DNA from: PALSA-505 sp963762615
Lineage (GTDB): Bacteria; Actinomycetota; Actinomycetes; Streptosporangiales; Streptosporangiaceae
NCBI GenBank assembly: GCA_963762615.1
Contig: CAVXLG010000020.1
Span: forward strand, 868,001 to 932,000
Length of the DNA: 64,000 nucleotides
Direction of reading: 5' to 3'
Shown: piece after piece, positions 34,225 through 43,537 of the stretch
Position numbering within the stretch: the first letter of the stretch is position 1
How the letters are laid out: each line of letters opens with the position of its first letter
Made by a program: the position numbers and the translations under genes
The notes under the pieces: generated by a model
Seen by the model: only the letters and a program-made list of their open reading frames with translations
Told to the model about the DNA's origin: nothing
The model's database searches: none

Positions 34225-36418
34225 ATGCGCGTCTGGCCAGGGAGCCCGTACCCGCTCGGCGCGACCTGGGACGGTGCGGGCACCAACTTCGCCCTGTTCT
34301 CGGGGGTGGCCGAGCGGGTGGAGCTGTGCCTGTTCGGCGGGGACGGTCCCGCGCGGTCCGCCGCCGCAGACGCGGGTGGAGCTCACCGAGGCCGACGGGT
34401 TCGTCTGGCACGGCTACCTGCCGGGCATCGGGCCCGGCCAGCGGTACGGCTACCGGGTGCACGGGCCTTACGAGCCCGCCCGCGGGCACCGCTGCAACCC
34501 GGCCAAGCTGCTGCTCGACCCGTACGCCAAGGCGGTGGAAGGCGAGTTCAGGCGGTCCAGGGCGGTGTTCGGCTACCGGACGGAAGACCCCTCGGCGCGC
34601 AGCACGCGGGACAGCGCGCCGTTCGTGCCGCGCAGCGTGGTCGCCAGCACCGACTTCGACTGGGGCGAGGACCGGCCGCCCCGGATCCCGGCCGAGGACA
34701 CCATCGTCTACGAGGCGCACGTCCGCGGCCTGACCATCCGCCACCCGCGCATCCCGGCGGAGCTGCGGGGCAGCTACGCCGCGCTGGGGCACCCGGTGAT
34801 GATCGAGCACCTGCTCCGGCTCGGCGTCACGACCGTGCAGCTCATGCCGGTGCACCAGTACCTGGCCGAGACCGCGCTGGCCGCGCGCGGGCTGGTCAAC
34901 TACTGGGGCTACAACTCGATCTGCTTCTTCGCCCCGCACAACCTGTACTCCTCGGCCGGCCAGCGGGGTGAGCAGGTCCGCGAGTTCAAGGCGATGGTGC
35001 GGGCGCTGCACCAGGCCGGGCTCGAGGTGATCCTGGACGTGGTGTACAACCACACCGCGGAGGCCGGCCAGCTGGGCCCGACGCTGAGCTTGCGCGGCAT
35101 CGACAACGCCGCCTACTACCGGCTGCACGGCGACGACCCGAGCCGGTACGCGGACGATACCGGCTGCGGCAACAGCCTGAACGTCCGGCATCCGCGGCCG
35201 CTCCAGCTGATCATGGATTCGCTGCGGTACTGGGTGCTCGACATGCACGTGGACGGGTTCCGCTTCGATCTCGCGCCGGCGCTGACCCGCGAGCAGGGTG
35301 CGGTGGACCGCTGCGCGGCCTTCCTCCGCATGGTCGGCCAGGACCCGGCGGTGTCCCAGGTGAAGCTGATCGCCGAGCCGTGGGACGTCGGCCCGGGCGG
35401 ATACCAGCTGGGCAATTTCCCGGCCCCGTGGGCGGAGTGGAACGGGCAGTACGTGGGCGCGGTCCGGGACTACTGGCGCGGCCGGCCCGGCTCGCTGCCC
35501 GAGTTCGCCTCGCGGCTGGCCGGGTCGAGCCAGACGTTCCGGGCCAGCGACCGCAGGCCCGCCGCGTCGGTCAACTACGTCACCTGCCACGACGGCTTCA
35601 CGCTGCAGGATCTGGTCAGCTACGACCGCAAGCACAACCAGGCCAACGGCGAGCAGAACCGCGACGGCAGCGACGACAACCGGTCGTGGAACTGCGGCGC
35701 CGAGGGACCGTCCGACGATCCGGAGATCACCCGGCTGCGGGCCAGGCAGAAGCGCAATTTCCTGGTCTCGCTGATGTGCTCGCAGGGCATGCCGATGCTG
35801 CTGGCCGGGGACGAGCTCGGCCGCAGTCAGGCGGGCAACAACAACGCGTACTGCCAGGACAACGAGCTGTCCTGGCTGGACTGGGAGCTGTCGCAGGCCG
35901 GCCGGGAGCTGCTCGGCTTCGTCCGCGCCGTCACCGGGCTGCGCCGCGCGCACCGCGTCTTCCGCCGCCGCACGTTCTTCGCCGGCCGGCCGCCCGGCGC
36001 GACGCCCGGCGGGCCCGCCGACGTCGTCTGGTTCCTGCCGTCAGGGCAGGAGATGACCGAGCAGGACTGGAACGCCCCCGGCGGCGACTGCCTCGGAGTC
36101 TTCCTGGACGGCCGTGATGCGGGCGGCGCGCCAGCTGAAGACGCCGCCGCCGTCGGGGACGACAGCTTCCTGCTGCTGTTCAACCCCCGCGGCGAGCCGG
36201 TGACTTTCTGGCTGCCGGATGCCCGGTTCGGCGCGGGCTGGGAGGTCGTGCTCGACACGGCGGCCGGCCAGCCAGGCGCGCCCGGCACCGCGGCGGCCAG
36301 CGAGGCGGGCACGCTCAGCCCGGCCGCCAAGGCCGATGTGGCCAGCCGGTCGGTGCTGGTGCTGCGCGCCGTCGGCCAGCTAGACCTTTTAGCAGCTGAT
36401 ATCTCCGCGGTGACTTGA
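34225..36418 (+). CDS. glgX: Glycogen debranching enzyme GlgX (frame broken by 1-base insertion)
   Basis: Hydrolyses alpha-1,6 branches of glycogen limit dextrin. N-terminal CBM48-like domain (PGSPYPLGATWDGAGTNFAL), then the GH13 barrel: DVVYNHTAE, the nucleophile Asp in DGFRFDLAP, the acid Glu in LIAEPWDVGPGGY and VTCHDGFTL. The start (ATG 34225, AAGGAG upstream) is in one frame to about 34360, and TRVELTEADGFVWHGY continues one base later, so a single extra base near 34361-34367 separates the domains. Intact length is about 730 residues. No other glycogen gene adjoins. Confidence 0.92.
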
Positions 36419-36448
36419 TCTGCTGCGCCAAGCCGGGGTCCGGTCTGG

Positions 36449-36454
36449 TTGACT
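36449..36454 (+). promoter_or_regulatory. Possible -10 element (TTGACT) for the RibD-like gene
   Basis: TTGACT begins 13 bases before GTG 36462, which has no ribosome binding site. Confidence 0.25.
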
Positions 36455-36461
36455 GCTCATC

Positions 36462-37236
36462 GTGCGATTGATCTACCCGCCTCAGGCCGAATCCGGGGAC
36501 GACGGCCCCGCAGACCTTACCCGGCCCGATCTCGCCCAGCTGTACTCGTACCCGGACACCGGCCAGGTCTGGGTGCGCGCGAACATGGTAGCCAGCGCGG
36601 ACGGCGCCGCGACGATCGCCGGGCGCAGCGCAGGCCTGTCCAGCGACGGGGACCGGAGCCTGTTCGCCCTGCTCCGCACCCTCTGCGACGTCATCCTGGT
36701 CGGCGCGGGCACGGCCCGCGCCGAGCGGTACGCCGCTGTCCGGCCGGAAGAGCTGTGGCCCGGGCCTGCGCGACGGAGCGGCGCCGGTGCCGGCCATCGC
36801 GGTGGTCACCAGGAGGGTCAGCCTCGACCTTTCCAGCCCGCTGCTGACTGCCGCGCTGCCGGGGGCCCAGACCATCCTGATCACCACCGAGCAGGCGCCG
36901 GCCGAGCTTCGCTCCGACACCGGCAGCAACGCCGACGTCATCGTGGCCGGCGAGGACACCGCCGACCTGGCCTTCGCCCTGCATGCGCTGGCCGAGCGGG
37001 GGTACCTGCGGATCCTCGCCGAGGGCGGCCCGCAGCTGCTCGGCGAGCTGGCCGCGGCCGAGCTGCTCGATGAGCTCTGCCTGACCATCAGCCCGCTGGT
37101 CGCCAGCGGCGGTGCCGGCCGGATCGCCGTGGGTACCAGCGCGGTTGCGTCGGGCCGGCTCGTGCTGCAGCACGTGCTCGAGGAAGAAGGTCACCTGTTC
37201 TGCCGCTACACCCGGCGGCACCAGGCGATGGCCTGA
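36462..37236 (+). CDS. RibD C-terminal-like pyrimidine reductase (frame broken by 1-base insertion)
   Basis: Stand-alone dihydrofolate-reductase-fold protein of the RibD C-terminal family, about 257 residues when joined. Motifs: VWVRANMVASADGAATIAGRS (substrate/NADPH), LRTLCDVILVGAGTARAERY, then ILAEGGPQLLGELAAAELL and LFCRYTRRH. The frame changes near CCCGGG[C]CTG at 36765. It lacks the RibD deaminase domain, so it may act on another pterin or pyrimidine. GTG 36462 has no ribosome binding site. Confidence 0.82.
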
Positions 37237-37248
37237 CCGGCACTGCCG

Positions 37249-38097
37249 TCAGGCGAGCCCGAGGATGCGGGCCGCGTTCCGGCGCAGCACCTGGTCCGCG
37301 ACGTCCGCAGGCAGGCCCAGGGCGGCGAACTCGGCGAGGCAGCGCTCCGGGGTGATGAACGGGAAGTCGCTGCCCCACACGAACTGCCCGGCCAGCCGCC
37401 CGCGCAGCTCGCCGATCACCTCGGCCGGGATCCGGCGCGGCGCCCACCCGGAGATGTCGATGTACACGTTGGTCTTGTGCAGCGCCATGGCGATCAGATC
37501 CATCTGCCACGGCCAGCCGAAATGCGCGGCGACTACAGTCAGCCCGGGGTGAGCGGCGGCCACCGCGTCGAGCCTGAGCGGATGAGCGTAGTCGATCCGG
37601 ATCCCCTGGCCGCCGGGCTGGCGGGCGCCGATCCCGCTGGTCCCGGTGTGGAACAGCGCGAGCAGTCCGTGCCGCTCGCACGCGGCGAAGATCGGCTGGC
37701 AGGCGGGATCGTCGGGCCAGAATGCCTGCAGCGACGGGTGGAACTTCACCCCCCGCAGCCCGAGGGCGGCGATATTCGCCACCTCCGCGACGGCCGCCTG
37801 GCCCTTGTGCGGGTTGACCGAGCCCAGGCCGGTGAACGCGTCAGGGTAATCACGGCAGGCCGCGGCCACGGTCTCGTTGGGCACCCGGGGACGGCCCGTC
37901 GCCGTCTCGGCGTCCCAGGCCAGCAGGACCGCCTTCACCTCCAGCTCGCGGTACCTGGCCGCCAGCTGATCCAGCGACTGACGCTGCACGGTGGATCTGA
38001 AATACGCTTCGGCGGCCTCGACGTAGCCGGCCATGCTGCCGTCCAGCCAGTCCGGGGTGGGCAGGTGCACGTGGAAATCGATGGCTCGCAGCGGCAC
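37249..38097 (-). CDS. Amidohydrolase-2 family metal-dependent hydrolase
   Basis: 282 residues. TIM-barrel hydrolase related to 4-oxalomesaconate hydratase and ACMS decarboxylase: metal-binding HxH in AIDFHVHLP, His in GVKFHPS, AHFGWPWQ, and Asp in FVWGSDFPFITPE. It could be a decarboxylase or lactonase; substrate unknown. GTG 38097 is chosen over upstream codons since a TACGAT -10 begins 12 bases before it and the HxH motif follows within 10 residues. Confidence 0.85.
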   Translation of the reverse strand: MPLRAIDFHVHLPTPDWLDGSMAGYVEAAEAYFRSTVQRQSLDQLAARYRELEVKAVLLAWDAETATGRPRVPNETVAAACRDYPDAFTGLGSVNPHKGQAAVAEVANIAALGLRGVKFHPSLQAFWPDDPACQPIFAACERHGLLALFHTGTSGIGARQPGGQGIRIDYAHPLRLDAVAAAHPGLTVVAAHFGWPWQMDLIAMALHKTNVYIDISGWAPRRIPAEVIGELRGRLAGQFVWGSDFPFITPERCLAEFAALGLPADVADQVLRRNAARILGLA

Positions 38098-38103
38098 CGC
38101 CCC

Positions 38104-38109
38104 ATCGTA
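38104..38109 (-). promoter_or_regulatory. -10 element (TACGAT), leaderless start of amidohydrolase
   Basis: Minus-strand TACGAT, first base 12 bases before GTG 38097. Confidence 0.5.
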
Positions 38110-38153
38110 GAGGTCCAGCGCGGCCCGGTCGGGCGCGGTGCGGGTGCGTCGCC

Positions 38154-38159
38154 TAGACT
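38154..38159 (+). promoter_or_regulatory. -10 element (TAGACT) upstream of the small acidic repeat gene
   Basis: TAGACT 48 bases before ATG 38202. Confidence 0.4.
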
Positions 38160-38201
38160 CGGGCGTGTTGAGCACGGCGTCGCCGGAAGGAGGCGTGCGT
38201 C

Positions 38202-38438
38202 ATGAACGATTCAGCGGGCGAGCAGAATCCGGGCGTTCTCGGCGGCCCAGAACCGGACGAGCAGCGGACCGACCTGCTAGGCGGCTCCCAGCCGGGGACC
38301 GACGAGCTGGGCGGCGCGGAGCCGGACGAGCAGCGGACCGACCTGCTGGACGGCTCCCAGCCGGGGACCGACGAGCTGGGCGGCGCGGAGCCGGACGAGC
38401 AGCGGACCGACCTGCTGGGTGGTGCGGAGCCGGGGTGA
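38202..38438 (+). CDS. Small acidic repeat protein (78 aa)
   Basis: Function unknown. Almost the whole protein is 2.5 copies of a 23-residue unit (PDEQRTDLLGGSQPGTDELG, 69 bases). It is acidic, lacks Cys, has few aromatic residues and should be disordered. The reading frame is supported by an excellent ribosome binding site (GGAAGGAGG, 8 bases before ATG) and a TAGACT -10. It lies just before the AbiEii-type pair but has its own promoter. Confidence 0.6.
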   Translation: MNDSAGEQNPGVLGGPEPDEQRTDLLGGSQPGTDELGGAEPDEQRTDLLDGSQPGTDELGGAEPDEQRTDLLGGAEPG

Positions 38439-38566
38439 TCGAGCCCCGGCCGGCGGGCCGATGCCGGGTCCCCCGGCCAGCGCTGGCCGGCTTCCCGGCT
38501 GGTGCACGCCCGGAGGGTGACCTGCGCAATTTAGAACAGAGTTTCGCGCTGGGCCGCCCGAAGGGC

Positions 38567-38572
38567 TACGCT
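38567..38572 (+). promoter_or_regulatory. -10 element (TACGCT), leaderless start of the toxin-antitoxin pair
   Basis: TACGCT begins 12 bases before ATG 38579. Confidence 0.5.
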
Positions 38573-38578
38573 GTAGGC

Positions 38579-38935
38579 ATGGACACCGCGCGTTCTACCC
38601 TGACCCGGGCTCTGCATGAGTCCCGGCCGGGTCGGGCCGCGCTGGTCGCCGCCGACCTGGCGGCCCTGGACGGGCCGGTCAGCGGCCGGGTCGAGTTGCC
38701 GCTGTGGTTGTTCTGGTACCCGGACCGCGGGTTCGACCTGGACGAGCCGGGGATGCTGGCGTGGATGTACCAGACCGTGCTGCGGGAAGCCTCGCGCACG
38801 GAGGATCTGACCAGCTACCTGAATGGTGACGCGCTGGTCGCGCTCTGGCCGGACTTGTTCCTGCCCAAGGGCGTGCGGCGGGCGTGGGAGGAACGGCACC
38901 CGGCCCTGCGCGCGGCCGGGACCCCTGCCGCCTGA
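38579..38935 (+). CDS. Putative antitoxin-like partner of AbiEii nucleotidyltransferase
   Basis: 118 residues. The central part (ELPLWLFWYPDRGFDLDEPG, VLREASRTEDLTSYLNGDAL, LWPDLFLPKGVRRAWEE) resembles small proteins encoded directly before AbiEii-like genes in actinobacteria. It has no obvious HTH. The gene overlaps the next one (TGATG) and begins without a leader, so both proteins are made from one transcript. Antitoxin function is inferred from position. Confidence 0.6.
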   Translation: MDTARSTLTRALHESRPGRAALVAADLAALDGPVSGRVELPLWLFWYPDRGFDLDEPGMLAWMYQTVLREASRTEDLTSYLNGDALVALWPDLFLPKGVRRAWEERHPALRAAGTPAA

Positions 38936-39591
38936 TGCCGCTCGACGGCCTGCACCGCGAGGTGGCTGCCATCGCGCTGCGCGCCGCCGCCCGCCACGGG
39001 TTCGCGCTGGGCGGCGGCGACGCCTTGATCGCGCACGGAGTCACCGACCGGCCCACCGAGGACGTTGACCTGTTCACCGACAGGGACGGCGGTGTCGGGG
39101 CGGCCGCCGGCGCGGTGGAGGCGGCCCTGCGCGCCGCCGGCTTCGAGGTCGAACGCCGGGACGAGGCTGCTGACCTGGCCGATATCTTCACCGGGATGGG
39201 CGACGGGCTGGCGGAGTGGATCGTCACCGCGCCCGGTGACGGGCAGATGATGCTGCAGATGGCGTACTTCGACCGGGACCGCAGGCCCGTGGTCATGGAT
39301 GTCGGCCCGGTCCTGGATCTGCAGGACGTGGTCGGATCCAAGGTATGCGCGCTGGCCAGCCGGGTCGAGCCTCGCGATTACCTGGACACCGCGGCTGCCC
39401 TGGAGCGTTACAGCGTGGCTCAGCTGATCACCTTCGCCAGGCGGCTGGATCCTGGCCTGACCGATCGCGACTTCGCGGACGCCGGCCGGCATCTGGATCA
39501 GATGCCCGACGGGGTTTTCGCTCGCTACGGGCTCAGCGCGCGGGATGTGGCGGCGCTGCGAGAGCGGCTCGCGGCCTGGCCGCGACCCTGA
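38935..39591 (+). CDS. AbiEii/AbiGii-type nucleotidyltransferase (putative toxin)
   Basis: 218 residues of the minimal nucleotidyltransferase fold: GGGDALIAHGVTDRPTEDVD carries the Gly-rich turn and catalytic D-V-D pair, with a third acidic strand near VVMDVGPV. AbiEii proteins are toxins of type IV toxin-antitoxin and abortive-infection systems. Lys in VGSKVCAL is the usual helix residue after the catalytic core. Start ATG 38935 overlaps the partner stop. A housekeeping nucleotidyltransferase role cannot be excluded. Confidence 0.75.
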   Translation: MPLDGLHREVAAIALRAAARHGFALGGGDALIAHGVTDRPTEDVDLFTDRDGGVGAAAGAVEAALRAAGFEVERRDEAADLADIFTGMGDGLAEWIVTAPGDGQMMLQMAYFDRDRRPVVMDVGPVLDLQDVVGSKVCALASRVEPRDYLDTAAALERYSVAQLITFARRLDPGLTDRDFADAGRHLDQMPDGVFARYGLSARDVAALRERLAAWPRP

Positions 39592-39635
39592 TCGCGCGGC
39601 TCACGGCCCGGTCTGGCTGACCCGGCGGGCCGGCC

Positions 39636-39971
39636 TCACGCCCCCTGGCGCAGCCTGTCCAGCGCCTCAGCCAGGATCGCCGCCCCGTCGGCGTCGCTGC
39701 GCCGCTCCTTCACGTACGCGAGGTGAGTCTTATACGGCTCGACGCGCGGCGGCGCCGGCGGGCTGTGCTCATCCTGCCCGGCAGGGAATCCGCAGCGTGG
39801 GCATTCCCAGGTCTCGGGCACAGCGGCATCGGTAGCGAAGCTCGGCCGCGTCTCGTGCCTGTTCGAGCACCAGAAGGACACCCACACCCGCGGCGCTGAC
39901 TCGCCGCGCTCGGCCTCGCCCATCGGACCCGCGCCTACCCTGCTGCCGCGGATGGCGTTGCCACTGCTCAC
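39636..39971 (-). CDS. rbpA: RNA polymerase-binding protein RbpA
   Basis: Actinobacterial transcription factor that binds the principal sigma factor and stabilises open complexes. 111 residues: an N-terminal tail starting with GNAIRGSRVGAGP, the zinc-binding core (C35, H39, C57, C60; VSFWCSNRHE and WECPRCGFPAG) and the sigma-interaction helix (PYKTHLAYVKERRSD). GTG 39971 follows AAGGGG. Downstream of secG in the same direction. Confidence 0.95.
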   Translation of the reverse strand: MSSGNAIRGSRVGAGPMGEAERGESAPRVWVSFWCSNRHETRPSFATDAAVPETWECPRCGFPAGQDEHSPPAPPRVEPYKTHLAYVKERRSDADGAAILAEALDRLRQGA

Positions 39972-40086
39972 GGAATACCCCTTGTCTCGTGGGTTCTTTC
40001 CTCACCCCGTGCCTACGTGCCTAACCTTGCCTCATGCCTGTGCGGGGGTCGTGCGTCACATGTGGGTTCGTGCTGGCGCCCGGGAG

Positions 40087-40314
40087 CTACCTATTGACGA
40101 TGCCGAGGCCGACGATACAGAGGAACCAGATAATACCCGTGAAGATCGTCAGCCGGTCGAGGTTTCGCTCAACGACGGAGGACGAGCCCAGCGACGATGT
40201 CACTCCGCCGCCGAAGAGATCGGAGAGCCCGCCTCCCTTGCCCCGGTGCAGCAGCACCAGCACGATCATCAGCAGGCTCGTAATGATCAAGACGATGGAG
40301 AGTCCGACAGTCAC
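40087..40314 (-). CDS. secG: Preprotein translocase subunit SecG
   Basis: 75 residues with two membrane helices (IVLIITSLLMIVLVLL and LTIFTGIIWFLCIVGLGI) flanking the conserved loop HRGKGGGLSDLFGGG. It is the accessory subunit of SecYEG. GTG start at 40314. Position after tpiA is universal in this lineage. Confidence 0.95.
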   Translation of the reverse strand: MTVGLSIVLIITSLLMIVLVLLHRGKGGGLSDLFGGGVTSSLGSSSVVERNLDRLTIFTGIIWFLCIVGLGIVNR

Positions 40315-40343
40315 GGCTTTTCCTAGTCCTTCCGGCCTTGCGC

Positions 40344-41145
40344 TCAGGCGTGGTGCCCAGCCATTTCACCGTACCGGCATATTCTCGCAAATTCACCGGC
40401 ATCCAGGCTTGCACCGCCGACAAGGGCGCCGTCGATGTCGCGCTGCTCCATGATCGCAGCGATGTTATCCGATTTGACTGATCCGCCATACAGGATACGC
40501 ACGCCGGCGGCCGTTTCGCCCCCGTGCACCTCGGAAATCCTGGCCCGGATCGCCGCGCACACCTGCTGCGCGTCCTCGGGAGTGGCCACCTCGCCGGTCC
40601 CGATCGCCCAGACCGGCTCGTAGGCGACGACCGTCCCGGCCACCTGCCCGGCCCGCACTCCGGCCAGCCCGCCGTCGACCTGGGCCAGGCACGTGCGCTA
40701 GCTGCCGCCCCTCGCGGCGGACCTCCAGATCCTCTCCCACGCACAGGATGGGCGTGAGCTCGGCCCGCAGCAGGGCCTTGACTTTGGCGTTGATCAGGGC
40801 GTCGTCCTCGCCGTGGTAGCGCCGGCGCTCGGAGTGGCCGGCCAGCACGTAACCGCAGCCGAGCTTGACCAGCATGGACGCGCTGATGTCGCCGGTGTAG
40901 GCACCCGGGTCGTGCGGTGACACGTCCTGCGCGCCGTAGCCGATCCGCAGCCGGTCGCCCAGCACCAGCGTCTGCACGCTCCGCAGCGCGGTGAACGGCG
41001 GCAGCACCACCACGTCGACCGCGCCGAAGTCCTTGTCGGTCAGCGTGAACGCCAGCTTCTGCACCAGCGCTATCGCCTCGAGGTGGTTGCCGTTCATCTT
41101 CCAGTTCCCGGCGATCAGCGGCATCCGGGCCGGGCGGCCGCTCAC
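40344..41145 (-). CDS. tpiA: Triosephosphate isomerase (frame broken by 1-base insertion)
   Basis: Interconverts dihydroxyacetone phosphate and glyceraldehyde-3-phosphate. Motifs: IAGNWKMNGNHLEA (Lys), AGHSERRRYHGE (His) and VAYEPVWAIGTGEVA (Glu), plus LYGGSVKSDN. The frame shifts by one at CACGTG[C]CTG, base 40689, so the catalytic Glu lies in a different frame from the N-terminus. GTG 41145 is preferred: it overlaps the pgk stop and has GGAGA; ATG 41124 is possible. About 266 residues when joined. An essential enzyme, so the break is probably not real. Confidence 0.93.
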
Positions 41146-42384
41146 TGGTCGTCTCCGAGCGCGGTCAGCCCGGGCAGCGTGCGGCCCTCCAGGTACTCCA
41201 GGCTGGCGCCGCCGCCGGTCGAGATATGGCCGAACGCGTCTTCGCCGAGCCCGAGCTGCCTGACGGCCGCCGCTGAGTCCCCGCCGCCGACGACGGTCAG
41301 ACCGGACACGGCGCTGATGGCCGTCGCGACGGCCAGGGTGCCGGCCGCGAAGGCGGGGAACTCGAACACGCCCATCGGCCCGTTCCAGAACACCGTCTTG
41401 GCGTCGGCAAGCTTCTGCGCGAACAGAGCGCGGGTCGCAGGGCCCATGTCCATCCCCTCGCGGTCGGCCGGGATCGCGGTGGCCGGCACCACCTCGTGGT
41501 CGGCGTCGGCGGCGAAGTGCGTGGCCGCGACGATGTCGACCGGCAGGACGATCTGCACGCCGCGCCGGGCCGCTTCGGTCCATCAGCCTGGCCACGTGCG
41601 GGATCTGCGACGCCTCGAGCAGCGACTTGCCGACCTGGTATCCCTGCGCGGCCAGGAACGTATACGACATGCCGCCGCCGATCAGCAGCCGGTCCGCCTG
41701 GCCGAGCAGATTGCCGATCACGCCGAGCTTGTCCGAGGGCTTGGCGCCGCCGAGCACGACCACGTACGGCCGCTGCGGGTCGGCGGTCAGCCTGCGCAGC
41801 ACCTCGACCTCGGCCAGCACCAGGTCGCCGGCCGCGTGCGGCAGCATCCGGGGCAGGTCGTACACGCTGGCGTGCTTGCGGTGCATCGCGCCGAACCCGT
41901 CGCCGACGTACAGCGGCTCGCCCGCCGCGGCGTCACCCATCGCCGGGGCGGCCAGCGCGGCGAGCCTGCCGGCCAGCGCGGCCCGCTCCCGGTCGTCCTT
42001 GCTCGTCTCGGCAGGCTCGAAGCGCACGTTCTCCAGCAGGGCGACGTCGCCGTCACGCAGGCCGGCGGCGACCGCCGCGGCGGACGGCCCGGCGACGTCC
42101 GCGGCGAACGAGACCGGCCGGCCGAGCAGCCGGGCCAGGTGGCCGGCGACCGGCTCGAGCGAGGGGCCGCCCGCGGCCCGTTCGGCAAAATCGGCCCCTG
42201 ACGGCCTGCCCAGGTGCGCGAGCACGATGACACGGGCGCCGCGCCCGGCCAGCCGGGAGATCGTGGGCAGGCTGGCCCTGACCCGCCCGTCGTCGGTGAT
42301 CCGGGTCCCGTCCAGCGGCACGTTGAGGTCGGCGCGCAGCAGCACCGCCCGCCCGCCGACATCCTCCTCGTCGATGCCTCTCAT
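41142..42384 (-). CDS. pgk: Phosphoglycerate kinase (frame broken by 1-base insertion)
   Basis: ATP-forming glycolytic step. N-domain: LLRADLNVPLDGTRITDDGR and AHLGRPSG; C-domain: VLGGAKPSDKLGVIGNLL, VFWNGPMGVFEF and GGGDSAAAV. N-terminal and C-terminal parts are offset by one base at ATGGAC[C]GAA (41577), inside the well-conserved LMDEAARRGVQIVLP. About 413 residues when joined. Part of gap-pgk-tpiA-secG; the stop overlaps tpiA. Confidence 0.95.
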
Positions 42385-42414
42385 CGGCTGTCCCGTTCGC
42401 TGTCGGCGCCGCCG

Positions 42415-43443
42415 TCAGCTCAGCCGGGAACCGACCAGGCGGACCGCGTCGGCGAGCCGGGACGAGTAACCCCACTCGTTGTCGTACCAGCCGATTATCT
42501 TCACCTGGTCGCCGAAGGCCATGGTGAGCGAGGAATCGAAGGTGCACGAGGCGGGCGAGCCGACGATGTCGGACGACACGATCGCGTCGCTCGTGTAGAC
42601 CAGGTAGCCCTTCAGCGGGCCGTCGGCGGCGGCGCGGAAGGCGGCGTTCACCTCGTCCTTGGTGACCTCGCGGCCGAGCTGCGCGACCAGGTCGGTAACC
42701 GAGCCGTCCGGCACCGGGACCCGCAGCGAGATGCCGTCCATCTTGCCCTTGAGCTCGGGCAGCACCAGCGCGGTGGCCTTGGCCGCCCCGGTGGTGGTGG
42801 GGATGATGTTGATCGCGGCGGCCCGCGCCCGGCGCAGATCCTTGTGCGGGAAGTCCTGCAGCACCTGGTCGCTGGTGTACGCGTGCACCGTGGTCATCAT
42901 GCCGCGGACGATGCCGAAGTTGTCCAGCAGCACCTTCGCCATCGGCGCGACGCAGTTCGTGGTGCACGAGGCGTTCGAGATGACCTGGTGCCGGGCCGGG
43001 TCATAGGCGTCGTCGTTGACCCCCATGACGATGGTGAGGTCCTCGCCCTTGGCGGGCGCCGAGATGATCACCTTCCTGGCGCCGGCGGCGATGTGCTTGC
43101 GGGCGTCGTCGGCGTTGGTGAACCGGCCGGTCGATTCGACCACGACGTCGACGCCGAGCTCGGCCCAGGGCAGGTCTGCCGGGTCCCGCTCGGCAAGTAT
43201 CTTGATCGACTGGGTGCCGACCCGGATCGCGTCGCCGTCGGCCGTGACGTCCTGCGGGAGGTGACCGAGCACGCTGTCGTACTTGAGCAGGTACGCCATG
43301 GTCGCGACATCGCCGAGGTCGTTCGCCGCGACGATCTGTATGTCGCCCGCCGCCTTGCCGCCGTCGGGCGCCGCGGCGTTGACCGCACGCCAGAAGTTAC
43401 GACCGATCCGGCCGAATCCGTTGATGCCCACCCGAATGGTCAC
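42415..43443 (-). CDS. gap: Glyceraldehyde-3-phosphate dehydrogenase, type I
   Basis: 342 residues. NAD-binding VGINGFGRIGRNFWRAV, catalytic Cys in SNASCTTNC, His in TVHAYTSDQ, and WYDNEWGYSSRL at the C-terminus. GTG 43443 follows GAGGAG. It precedes pgk by 30 bases and lies downstream of whiA. Confidence 0.97.
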   Translation of the reverse strand: MTIRVGINGFGRIGRNFWRAVNAAAPDGGKAAGDIQIVAANDLGDVATMAYLLKYDSVLGHLPQDVTADGDAIRVGTQSIKILAERDPADLPWAELGVDVVVESTGRFTNADDARKHIAAGARKVIISAPAKGEDLTIVMGVNDDAYDPARHQVISNASCTTNCVAPMAKVLLDNFGIVRGMMTTVHAYTSDQVLQDFPHKDLRRARAAAINIIPTTTGAAKATALVLPELKGKMDGISLRVPVPDGSVTDLVAQLGREVTKDEVNAAFRAAADGPLKGYLVYTSDAIVSSDIVGSPASCTFDSSLTMAFGDQVKIIGWYDNEWGYSSRLADAVRLVGSRLS

Positions 43444-43537
43444 AGCAGCGCTCTCCTCGATGCTTCCCTGATTGCCGGCTCGCCGCTCCTGCTCGCCGCT
43501 CGATGGCCGAGCAGCCTCGGGCCGAACCCTACCTGAC

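Noticed and set aside
38138..38935. 265-codon plus-strand frame over the small acidic gene and antitoxin
   Set aside because: Its first part is an Arg-rich shadow of the acidic repeat. Only the region from 38579 has a supported start and homology.
40465..42384. 639-codon fused pgk-tpiA frame
   Set aside because: The fusion results from a one-base shift in pgk that happens to enter the tpiA frame; the true pgk C-terminus lies in the adjacent frame and stops at 41142.
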